A DNA stretch of 64,000 nucleotides. It comes from Methanoculleus sp. (GTDB lineage: Archaea; Halobacteriota; Methanomicrobia; Methanomicrobiales; Methanoculleaceae). The notes beneath the pieces were generated by a model. That model was not told the origin of the DNA and ran no database searches. It saw only the letters and a list, made by a program, of their open reading frames with translations. The stretch lies in assembly GCF_020696975.1 (NCBI RefSeq), contig NZ_JAJGBK010000004.1, positions 1 to 64,000 on the forward strand, read 5' to 3'. The position numbers were made by a program, and so were the translations under genes. Positions within the stretch are counted from its first letter, which is position 1. Every line of letters starts with the position of its first letter. Of this stretch, positions 36,747 through 44,000 are shown in pieces.

Positions 36747-38117
36747 TCACCTCACGCTCTTCTGAAGTTCGATCCGGAGGGGCATCCGCCCGATTGCATG
36801 GGTTGCGCACGATATGCAGGGGTCATACGCCCTGATGATCATCTCGATGCGGTTTGCCGCCCCGTCAGTCAACGCTCCGTTCTCCACCACCCGGCGCGCC
36901 ATATCCTCCACGCCGCGGTCGATCGCGTAATTGTTCTGGCATGTCGCCACAATGAGATTGCACCGCTCGATGATGCCGGCCTCATTGACGGTATAATCGT
37001 GGATCAGGGTCCCCCGAGGAGCCTCGATGATCCCGACACCCCGCCGGTTCACGACCTTTCCAGCCGGAGTCCGGAGGTCTGTAGCGGTGATGCCGGGGTC
37101 CGAGAGAAGTTCCACTGCCCGCTCGCACGAGGCAACGAACTCGATGTAGCGTGCCAGGTGGTAGGCGAGCGCAGCCTGGGCGACGGTGCCGAACCGCTCT
37201 CGGTACTCTGCGAGGGCGGCGTCCGCGTCTTCCGTACCCATCCTCTCGACGATGTTGAGCCGGGCGAGCGGTCCGACCCGGTAGTAGTCTCCGCCTTTGA
37301 ACCGGGCGAACTTCAGGTAGGACCAGTCCTCCGAGTATTCTTCGATGAAGTTCGTGTATTCCTGACTCGAGAACGAGCCGATCCGGCCCCCATCGGCCCT
37401 GAGCATCGCAACGGGACCCCCGTAGGTCGAATAGAGCCCGTGGTTGGTCATGCCCATAAACCCGGTCTTTACAGCCCCGACCTCCGTATCGACGCCGTCA
37501 AGGAGGTTACGGGCGATATCCCACCCTTCACGGGCGATCCCGAGCGCTTCCCCGGCCATAGCGGCCAGCTCCGATCTCTGACCCTCCTTGAGCGGCGCCG
37601 ACATCCCCCCGGGGAGCGCATTTGCCGGGTGGATGGGTTTGCCGCCGACCGCTTCCGTCAGGCGCTGGCCGAACTTCCGGACCGCGATCGCCTTCTTTGC
37701 GATCTCAGGCGACTGGCGGGCAAGCCCGATGACGTTCCGCGTCTCCGCCGGTGCGTCATGGCCCAGGATGAAGTCCGGGGCCGCAAGCATGAAGAAGTGG
37801 AGGGCGTGGGAGTGGACGAACTGGCCGATGTTGAGGAGTTCCCGGAGTTTCCTCCCGGTCGCGGGCGGTTCAACGCCGAAGATCTGGTCGGTCGCCTTCG
37901 CCGCCGCCAGGTGATGCGCCGAAGGGCATATACCGCAGATGCGGGGTGTGATCCGGGGCGCTTCCTCGATCGCAGCGCCGACGAGGAACTTCTCAAACCC
38001 CCTGAGCTCAGCGACCTGGAAGTGGGCCGAGTCGACCCCTCCCTGTTCGTTGAGGTAGACCTTCACACCGGCATGCCCCTCAATCCGGGTCACCGGACTG
38101 ATCGTGATCTCCTTCAT
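36747..38117 (-). CDS. [NiFe] hydrogenase large subunit, MvhA-like (group 3)
   Basis: The protein is 456 aa. The four Ni ligand Cys are visible: C61 and C64 in RICGICPSAHH, and C434 and C437 in DPCISCATH. After H440 comes a 16-residue tail, the classical peptide removed by a maturation protease once Ni is inserted (candidate gene at 42224). RIEGHAGVKVYL and HSHALHFFMLAAPDFI match methyl-viologen-reducing hydrogenases more than FrhA. mvhD, which links Mvh to heterodisulfide reductase, is not beside it. The ATG overlaps the small-subunit stop (ATGA). Confidence 0.93.
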   Translation of the reverse strand: MKEITISPVTRIEGHAGVKVYLNEQGGVDSAHFQVAELRGFEKFLVGAAIEEAPRITPRICGICPSAHHLAAAKATDQIFGVEPPATGRKLRELLNIGQFVHSHALHFFMLAAPDFILGHDAPAETRNVIGLARQSPEIAKKAIAVRKFGQRLTEAVGGKPIHPANALPGGMSAPLKEGQRSELAAMAGEALGIAREGWDIARNLLDGVDTEVGAVKTGFMGMTNHGLYSTYGGPVAMLRADGGRIGSFSSQEYTNFIEEYSEDWSYLKFARFKGGDYYRVGPLARLNIVERMGTEDADAALAEYRERFGTVAQAALAYHLARYIEFVASCERAVELLSDPGITATDLRTPAGKVVNRRGVGIIEAPRGTLIHDYTVNEAGIIERCNLIVATCQNNYAIDRGVEDMARRVVENGALTDGAANRIEMIIRAYDPCISCATHAIGRMPLRIELQKSVR

Positions 38118-39034
38118 CCGCTCCTCTCCTTAACAAGGTCCCGGATCTTTGAGTTCTCCTTGTCTTCCATGATCAGGCTCCCGATGGTGAAGGCGTACAT
38201 CGTGTGGGCGACGTCGTAGAGCTCCTTCTCCACTTCTTTTGCGGGTTTATCGGTGAGATCCGAGATCCGCCGCACCATCATGCCGTGGATGTCGCGGCAG
38301 GGTTCTCGGAGGATATCGAGCGACGGGCCGTTGCACCCGTGGCACGGTATGTTGTTCTTCGGGCAGGCCGCGGCGCACCTGCCGAAGGTGACGCTTCCAA
38401 GACAGAGGTAACCCTGCCCAAGCAGACAATGCTCACGGTCGGGAACACCCTCATGCCGCCGGATAAGCGTCCAGTTCTCGACCGGCCCCATGGTTCGGTC
38501 GCACTCGGAACAGACGGATTTGCGCGAGAGTTCAAGGGTTTTACCTGCGACCATCGCCGGGATGATCTCCTTTAAGAACGCCTCTTTGGGCGGGCAACCC
38601 GTGATGTAGTAATCGACCTTCACAAGGTCGCCCACCGCAAACGCCCGGTAAAGGAACGGCGGCACGTCCGTCGGGATAACCCCGTCGGGTTTCGCCGTCT
38701 CCACCTCGCGGTAGACGCAGGAGAAGATGTCTTCGTTAGAACTCAGCATCGAGAGACCCGATATCCCCCCGTAGCAGGCGCAGGTTCCGAGCGCCACCAG
38801 CGTCTTTGACCGCTTCCGGATCTTCTCAAGGCGTTCGCGGTTCTCGACGTTGCGGACCGCCCCGGTGACGAACGCAATATCGATACCTTCAGGGGGCTCC
38901 TTTACATCCATGATCACCGGCGAGTAGACGATATCCGCCTCCGCGACGACATCAAGGAGCATCTCGTGGAGGTCGAGCACCGCGATCGTACACCCGGAGC
39001 ATCCGGCCAGTTCCTCAATAGCGATCTTCATCAT
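38114..39034 (-). CDS. [NiFe] hydrogenase small subunit, MvhG-like
   Basis: 306 aa, no Tat signal peptide, so probably cytosolic. Proximal cluster Cys are in ELAGCSGCTIAVLDLHE, LGTCACYGG and ITGCPP; SVCSECDRT and the dense HCLLGQGYLCLG, GRCAAACPKNNIPCHGC region provide medial and distal clusters as in MvhG/FrhG. Electron flow would run from the Ni site to a partner such as the ferredoxin encoded two genes upstream. The C-terminal ~70 residues (LTDKPAKEVEKELYDVAHTM) are helical. Confidence 0.93.
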   Translation of the reverse strand: MMKIAIEELAGCSGCTIAVLDLHEMLLDVVAEADIVYSPVIMDVKEPPEGIDIAFVTGAVRNVENRERLEKIRKRSKTLVALGTCACYGGISGLSMLSSNEDIFSCVYREVETAKPDGVIPTDVPPFLYRAFAVGDLVKVDYYITGCPPKEAFLKEIIPAMVAGKTLELSRKSVCSECDRTMGPVENWTLIRRHEGVPDREHCLLGQGYLCLGSVTFGRCAAACPKNNIPCHGCNGPSLDILREPCRDIHGMMVRRISDLTDKPAKEVEKELYDVAHTMYAFTIGSLIMEDKENSKIRDLVKERSG

Positions 39035-39040
39035 TCCGCC

Positions 39041-39604
39041 TCATTTCAGAACCAGTTTCTTCAAGCAGGCATTCGGGCCGGTGTGGACGATCTCCAGTTT
39101 GGCTTTCCTGCCGGTGATCTCCTCGATTGCGCCGACGACGTAGCCAAAGAGCGTCTGGCAGAGCGGGCCGCCCTGGTCGAGGCCGTTGCGCCGGAGCGTC
39201 TGACGAACGATGCAGTCGTGGAAGACGAGGTAGATGAAGGTCTCGCCGTTCTCCTCAATGATGAACGTCTCCTTATCCTCGGGCTTCCAGACCTCAAAGG
39301 AATACTGGCCGCGCAGCAGGTCGGAGAGCTCATGGAGGGCCCCCTCCACATCTTCACGTTTCTGGAAGTACTGGGCGACCTCGTGGCCGAACTTCTTACC
39401 GGCCCGATAGGTGACTGCGTTTGCGCCCCTGCCTGCGATCTCCTCAAGCGACCGGATAACGAGACCATTGAGTTTCATCACTCCATGGAGCGTCTGTTCC
39501 ATCTCTTTGGGCCGCGGCGAACACTCAAGCGGAATCTCCTCGGCACGATAGACGAGATCAGAGTGAAAGGCCTCGTGCAGTTCGTCAATGTAACCTGCGC
39601 TCAT
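39041..39604 (-). CDS. V4R-like protein in the hydrogenase operon
   Basis: 187 aa. The C-terminal half, with FIYLVFHDCIVRQTLRRNGL, CQTLFGYVVGAIEEITGRKA and HTGPNACLKKLVL, follows the Cys/Gly pattern of V4R (4-vinyl reductase-like) ligand-sensing domains, which in archaea often carry a metal-binding Cys pair. The N-terminal half is helical (MEQTLHGVMKLNGLVIRSLE). It sits between the ferredoxin (one-base overlap) and the small subunit (six-base gap), so it is a stable member of this operon. A sensory or assembly role is inference. Confidence 0.7.
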   Translation of the reverse strand: MSAGYIDELHEAFHSDLVYRAEEIPLECSPRPKEMEQTLHGVMKLNGLVIRSLEEIAGRGANAVTYRAGKKFGHEVAQYFQKREDVEGALHELSDLLRGQYSFEVWKPEDKETFIIEENGETFIYLVFHDCIVRQTLRRNGLDQGGPLCQTLFGYVVGAIEEITGRKAKLEIVHTGPNACLKKLVLK

Positions 39605-39846
39605 CAGATCACCTTTCGGAGCATCTCACAGACCTTGATGTCGATGTAGTGTCTCCGGGCCGGGTAGATGCCGCGATGCTCGAGCGCCTGGGCCGGACAG
39701 ATCTCGTGACAGGACAGGCACCCCATACAGTTATTCGGCCTGACCGGAACACTCACATTATCCTGGAGTTCGTACACGTGCATCGGGCAGTCTTTGACGC
39801 AGAGACCGCACCCGACGCACGCATCCTTATCCACACGTATATCCAT
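39604..39846 (-). CDS. Two-[4Fe-4S] ferredoxin
   Basis: The protein is 80 aa. DACVGCGLCVKDCPMHVYEL and NNCMGCLSCHEICPAQALEH are two complete CxxCxxCxxxCP motifs. The C-terminal extension YPARRHYIDIKVCEMLRKVI holds one more Cys. First gene of the hydrogenase operon and the probable electron partner of the hydrogenase. An AGAGG precedes the ATG. A full-strength GGAGGTGAT lies about 25 bases upstream, seven bases before an in-frame ATT; this is odd and noted separately. Confidence 0.93.
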   Translation of the reverse strand: MDIRVDKDACVGCGLCVKDCPMHVYELQDNVSVPVRPNNCMGCLSCHEICPAQALEHRGIYPARRHYIDIKVCEMLRKVI

Positions 39847-39870
39847 TATGAGCCTCTGAATGTGATTATC

Positions 39871-39908
39871 ACCTCCTGATATTAAAATATAGTTATATAT
39901 ATCTTAAT
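39871..39908 (-). promoter_or_regulatory. Promoter and leader of the hydrogenase operon
   Basis: The minus strand reads ATTAAGATATATATAACTAT and then ATTTTAATAT, two overlapping TATA candidates, followed by GGAGGTGAT. The 250-base gap to the MinD gene otherwise has no gene, so the ferredoxin-to-Roadblock genes form a transcription unit separate from minD and its upstream neighbours. Confidence 0.55.
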
Positions 39909-40101
39909 CGACGCAAGAGGAATTATTATAGAGCAGAATTGGAGATATTGCGCATTTTCTTCACGTTTGTAGGCTATCCGGGAAAGAGTGTACCCCAATC
40001 GCACTGATACGTTCGATCCCTCGCCGGATGAGCCCTGGTCCGCCGGCATGTCACGCACCCGGCGCAATCAAAAAAAGACGGTTGCCGATGATCCTCGAAC
40101 T

Positions 40102-40890
40102 TCAGGCTTTTGCCCGAAAGAGGACACGGGCCAGCCGATCGACGAACCCTTCCCGTGGCACGGGCGTCTGCTCTTCGATATACTCGATGCCGACTATATC
40201 GGCAGATATACGCTTAAAGGCCCGGGAAGCGTCGGACGACGGATACTTCGCCACGATCGGCGACCTGCCGGCAGACGCACGCCGAACGTTGGCATCTTCG
40301 GGTATGACCCCGAGGACCCGGACCCCGAGGAGCTTCTCCATCTGTGCGCGGTTAAACTCGTCCCCGCTACCGGCAACCCGGTTGATGATCGCCCCTTCGA
40401 TGTGTCCGCCGACAGTCTCGGTCAGGATCTTCGTCTTTAAGGCGTCGACGATCGAGGAGATCTCGGGGTTTATGACAAGGATCACTCCATCGGCGATGGT
40501 CAGCGGGATGACGCCGTCCCTGCTGATCCCTGCAGGAGCATCCAGGATCAGGATATCGAACTCACTCACAAGGTCGGTCATGACGTCTTTTAACCGGTCC
40601 GGGTTCGATTGCTGGAAACCCTGCAGCGAGAGCCCGCACGGGACCACCTTCACGCCGAACGGTCCGTCGTAGATGGCATCCCTGACACGTGCTTTGCCTG
40701 CCAGCACCTCATGCAGGGTCACCGGCAGATCCTCAAGCCCGAGAATGAGGCCAAGGTTCGCCATCCCGACATCGGCATCCAGGATGCATGTCCTCTTCCC
40801 GTACCGGGCCAGCATCGGCCCCAGGTTGGCCGTGACCGTCGTCTTGCCGGTACCGCCTTTACCGGACGCAATTGTGTACACTTTTACCAT
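40102..40890 (-). CDS. MinD/ParA-type ATPase
   Basis: The protein is 262 aa. The deviant Walker A is SGKGGTGKTTVT (residues 10-20), with ILDADVGMANLGLIL and FDILILDAPAGIS as the switch regions. The C-terminal end GFVDRLARVLFRAKA has the hydrophobic periodicity of a MinD membrane-targeting amphipathic helix. Family members dimerise with ATP on membranes to position partners. Its direct neighbours are Roadblock-type proteins and, downstream, the hydrogenase. General chromosome or division function is an alternative. Confidence 0.9.
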   Translation of the reverse strand: MVKVYTIASGKGGTGKTTVTANLGPMLARYGKRTCILDADVGMANLGLILGLEDLPVTLHEVLAGKARVRDAIYDGPFGVKVVPCGLSLQGFQQSNPDRLKDVMTDLVSEFDILILDAPAGISRDGVIPLTIADGVILVINPEISSIVDALKTKILTETVGGHIEGAIINRVAGSGDEFNRAQMEKLLGVRVLGVIPEDANVRRASAGRSPIVAKYPSSDASRAFKRISADIVGIEYIEEQTPVPREGFVDRLARVLFRAKA

Positions 40891-40930
40891 GAAATCACTC
40901 GTTATTTAATTCACTCCAGGCTCACCGGCC

Positions 40931-41446
40931 TTATACCCAGTACTGCAGGGCATTCCGGGTATCCTGTTCCAGTGCGCTCATCAGTTCGGCGGAAAGATGC
41001 TCCGATGGGCGGACGATACCGACCACCGTCTCCCCGCGATAGGGTATGCCAAGGAGTTCTGCCCCGGTCTCGTCCTGCAGTCTGCCCTGGGTGTAGAGAT
41101 AACTGTATCGGGCTGCCTCGTCCTCGCTGCCGGGCTTTGTCGAGCCGATCAGGAGACCGTCCGCGGTTGCCAGCGTGAAGGATGCAAGACCATACTTCTT
41201 CCCGATTGCCCCGATATACTCTTCCAGGCTTCCTATATCCCCGGGATCGATCTCACCGCGAGGTTTCGCGGGCTCGACGGGTGCCGGTTCTTCGTGAACC
41301 CCGGCAGCCCCGGAGACCTCACCGCGCAGCTGCCCGGTGAGTGCCGTGGAGATCCTCGAGAGGAAGTATAGGGTGCCGGCGAAACCGGCCACGACCGTTA
41401 CTGTGATGATACCAAGGAAGACCTGGATAATGCCTGCTGAATCCAT
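40931..41446 (-). CDS. Membrane-anchored Roadblock-like protein
   Basis: The protein is 171 aa. One N-terminal transmembrane helix (IIQVFLGIITVTVVAGFAGT), a Pro/Glu-rich linker, and a C-terminal domain starting IGSLEEYIGAIGKKYGLASF with TLATADGLLIGSTKPG and a final helix SALEQDTRNALQY. The strand-turn-strand TLATADGLLIGS is like the core of Roadblock/LC7. It could tether MinD or the soluble Roadblock proteins to the membrane. Lies 40 bases upstream of the MinD gene. Confidence 0.72.
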   Translation of the reverse strand: MDSAGIIQVFLGIITVTVVAGFAGTLYFLSRISTALTGQLRGEVSGAAGVHEEPAPVEPAKPRGEIDPGDIGSLEEYIGAIGKKYGLASFTLATADGLLIGSTKPGSEDEAARYSYLYTQGRLQDETGAELLGIPYRGETVVGIVRPSEHLSAELMSALEQDTRNALQYWV

Positions 41447-41467
41447 TCAACTACCCGCTCCTGCCAA

Positions 41468-42106
41468 TTAAGTGTCTCCATCCTGGATGAGATGATCGAG
41501 ATGAATTCGGCGGAGCATATCCTTGCAGTTTACCCTGAAACTGCTCACGAGTTGCTCAACATCCATCTCCTCCATATTCCGCATGAGGGTGTCAATCTCG
41601 CCATTCCCGGAGGGAGGCGCTGCAGCTGTCTCCTGTATGGGTTTCACCCCCGGCATAGGGATCCGGTGCTTCTCTGCGGGCGGTTTTTGAGGATGCTTCT
41701 GCGGGGGAGCCTCACCGGCCCTCTTCTTCCCGGCAGGCGGTTCCTTACCTTCCCGACCAGCCTTCGCTGGCGATAGCCTTTCCGGCCCTTTGGCATCGGG
41801 ATCCGTGGTCGCAAACGGCCGGTTGAACTCCAGAGAGAGCCGGATCTGCTCAAATGTCAGGAGGTTTAACTCTGCGGCCGCTTCGCTCGTTTCGCCCTTC
41901 AACACCGCATCCAGTGCGCGCCTACCTTTTATGCCCCCATATTCGGCAAGCACCACCAGACCTTCATTCAGCACCAGGACGGCGCTCTCACTGCCAAGGA
42001 CGATCGTGCAGATCCCGGTAAACCGTGTAGAGCCCATCTCTTCTATCAGGGCACAGGGTGCCGTGGACTTGAGAAGACGATGGAACTGACCTCGTGGCAG
42101 CTGCAT
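41468..42106 (-). CDS. DUF2226-like protein with charged linker
   Basis: The protein is 212 aa. The N-domain (~1-95) has MQLPRGQFHRLLKS, RFTGICTIVLGSESAVLVLN and GLVVLAEYGGIKGRRALDAV, a pattern like DUF2226, found in archaeal signalling proteins. A long Lys/Pro/Ala linker (~105-165) leads to a C-terminal helical domain (MRNMEEMDVEQLVSSFRVNC). Its N-domain resembles that of the gene at 35718-36389, so the same module brackets the locus. A TATA-like GTTATAAATAGC is at 42143-42154. Confidence 0.68.
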   Translation of the reverse strand: MQLPRGQFHRLLKSTAPCALIEEMGSTRFTGICTIVLGSESAVLVLNEGLVVLAEYGGIKGRRALDAVLKGETSEAAAELNLLTFEQIRLSLEFNRPFATTDPDAKGPERLSPAKAGREGKEPPAGKKRAGEAPPQKHPQKPPAEKHRIPMPGVKPIQETAAAPPSGNGEIDTLMRNMEEMDVEQLVSSFRVNCKDMLRRIHLDHLIQDGDT

Positions 42107-42142
42107 ACAAACAACTCAGCGCAGAGGTATGAAATAAACCTT

Positions 42143-42154
42143 GCTATTTATAAC
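42143..42154 (-). promoter_or_regulatory. TATA promoter of the DUF2226-Roadblock-MinD operon
   Basis: GTTATAAATAGC on the minus strand lies about 42 bases before the ATG of the DUF2226-like gene, predicting a leader of about 16 bases without a Shine-Dalgarno. Confidence 0.55.
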
Positions 42155-42223
42155 TTTTGAAATGATCCTGGTACCCACACACCCTGGTGCCTCATCTCCA
42201 TATTTCTAACGGCATCGGCGGGC

Positions 42224-42682
42224 TTACAGGCCAATCTCCAGCAGGATCTTCCGGATCTCCTGCCCGGCAACCCGGATCCCTTCCTCGACCGTCGGGTCTA
42301 TCTCCCGGCTGAATGCCCGGATCTCGCCCACCTCAATCCCGATGACCACAACGTCTGCGGCATACCCGAGCTCACGGGCTAACGCTACCGCCTCCCCGAT
42401 CCCGATGTCGTGGAGCGCACATGCCGGGAGGCCCGAAGACGGGGGTGCCTCAAAGACACGGACGTCGCCGATATGCTCGCCGATGCCCATCATCGCATCG
42501 ACGATCACGACCTTCTCGTAGCCTTCCATCAGGGGGATCAGGCCCAACCCCCCGGTGCCGCCGTCGATGCAATCGACCCCGGCGTACCTCCCTTTGAAGA
42601 GCCGCATCACCAGGATCCCTGCTCCATCGTTTCCCATGAGGGGATTTCCGCACCCGATGATACCAATCCGGTTCTTCTGCAT
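42224..42682 (-). CDS. Hydrogenase maturation protease
   Basis: HyaD/HycI-type Ni-dependent endopeptidase, 152 aa. GIIGCGNPLMGNDGAGILV is the N-terminal family motif with the nickel-binding Asp, VVIVDAMMGIGEHIGDV the central one and CALHDIGIGEAVALA the His-containing motif. It would remove the 16-residue tail of the large subunit encoded downstream on the same strand; that tail and this protease fit each other. An unrelated substrate such as FrhA cannot be excluded. Confidence 0.92.
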   Translation of the reverse strand: MQKNRIGIIGCGNPLMGNDGAGILVMRLFKGRYAGVDCIDGGTGGLGLIPLMEGYEKVVIVDAMMGIGEHIGDVRVFEAPPSSGLPACALHDIGIGEAVALARELGYAADVVVIGIEVGEIRAFSREIDPTVEEGIRVAGQEIRKILLEIGL

Positions 42683-42780
42683 GGTCTTCTTCCCTACCGA
42701 TTATATCCAGCAAAGTACAAAATGATACTGAACATCCTTCGACCGCGAACTGTTAGTCCCGGGACCAGGACGTGAGGCGT

Positions 42781-43575
42781 ATGATCCATATCGTACCAAA
42801 ACCAACGGATACGCCGGACGACAACTCGACCGGCGCTGTTATACGAGAGCTGGAGAGAGCCGGTGCCCGATATTGTATCCTTGATCTCGGCGCAATCGAC
42901 CCCCTCGACTCCGGGCTTGAGAACGAACTCATATGGGTCTGCGGAATCCGGCAGGACGGCCACCAGTTTGAGACCCTGAACGTGCTCTCGCTCAACAACC
43001 AGGTGATCAACACACCCGAGAGCATCGTTACCTGCGCATCGAAAGTGATGACATCCGCACTCCTTCTGCAGAATGGAGTGCGGACGCCGGAAACGGCCTA
43101 CGTCCGAACAGAGGGACAGGCGCGGGACTTTCTCCTGCGGCACGGGAAGGTCGTCTATAAGCCGCTCTACGGGTATGACGGGAACGGTATCCGGCTCGTG
43201 ACGAAACCGGGCGAACTCGGGCCGGGACCCTGGTACCTGCAGGAGTATGTCGAGAACGACCGGGATTTCCGCATCTTTGTCCTCGGTGGAGAGGCCGTCG
43301 GGGCGATAACCCGGGTATCCGATAGCCTGATGCATAACATCCACCAGGGTGGGATCGGTATGCCGGTCCCGATCGACGAGGAGATGCGCGCGATTGCCGA
43401 GGTCTCAGCCTCGGCGATCGGGATCGACTACTGCGGTGTCGATCTTCTCCGTGACAGAGAGGGCTACACGGTTCTTGAGGTGAACGGGACGCCGAACTGG
43501 CACTGCATGGCGGCGCCCATCCCGGCCCTGCTTGCCACCTACCTTATCGAGCGCGAGCGCGGGATGCGGGCCTGA
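42781..43575 (+). CDS. RimK-type ATP-grasp ligase, possibly a coenzyme glutamyl ligase
   Basis: The protein is 264 aa. VVYKPLYGYDGNGIRLV is the ATP-grasp nucleotide loop, WYLQEYVENDRDFRIFVLGG and VLEVNGTPNWHCM carry the Mg-binding acidic residues. Closest in style are archaeal RimK homologues such as MptN and CofF, which add glutamate to tetrahydromethanopterin or F420; the substrate here cannot be read from sequence. ATG 42781 is chosen because GTGAGG lies just upstream; the GTG at 42772 is within that site. Confidence 0.82.
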   Translation: MIHIVPKPTDTPDDNSTGAVIRELERAGARYCILDLGAIDPLDSGLENELIWVCGIRQDGHQFETLNVLSLNNQVINTPESIVTCASKVMTSALLLQNGVRTPETAYVRTEGQARDFLLRHGKVVYKPLYGYDGNGIRLVTKPGELGPGPWYLQEYVENDRDFRIFVLGGEAVGAITRVSDSLMHNIHQGGIGMPVPIDEEMRAIAEVSASAIGIDYCGVDLLRDREGYTVLEVNGTPNWHCMAAPIPALLATYLIERERGMRA

Positions 43576-43652
43576 GGAGAGCGCCGGGGGAGAGGGGGAT
43601 CCCCCGGCGGCGGCTGTATCCATTCGGGGCGATACGCAGTTATCGGGCAGAC

Positions 43653-43937
43653 TTATTGGAGATACTCAATCTCCTTTAAGGTCTTCTCTGCAAGTTCCTT
43701 CATCCGGGCAGAGATCCGTCCCGACGATGAGAACTCCACGTCTTTCATGGCGTTCGCCAGTTCCGTTCCGAGCACGAATATTGCGTATTTATGTTCCATT
43801 TTGCTTTTATGCACCTGAGAAGGCTCGATCTTCAGGGCATAATACTGCGAAAATTTTAACTCCGGATTACTCATCTCAAAAAAGTCTTTAATCTCCGTAA
43901 GGATCCCATGTAAGGCTATTAATTCTTCCTTGTGCAT
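43653..43937 (-). CDS. UPF0058 family protein
   Basis: 94 aa, all-helical small archaeal protein of unknown function: MHKEELIALHGILTEIKDFF is the family N-terminus, with ALKIEPSQVHKSKMEHKYAI and the C-terminal RMKELAEKTLKEIEYL. The start is fixed by GGGAGA nine bases upstream and a TATA (AATTTATATATG) at about 43968-43980; the open frame to 44000 would run through the promoter. Lies just downstream of dnaG on the same strand but with its own promoter. Confidence 0.88.
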   Translation of the reverse strand: MHKEELIALHGILTEIKDFFEMSNPELKFSQYYALKIEPSQVHKSKMEHKYAIFVLGTELANAMKDVEFSSSGRISARMKELAEKTLKEIEYLQ

Positions 43938-44000
43938 ATTCTCTCCCAGAGATAAAAATAGTAAATATAAACATATATAAATTTGCACCCCCGATAACAA

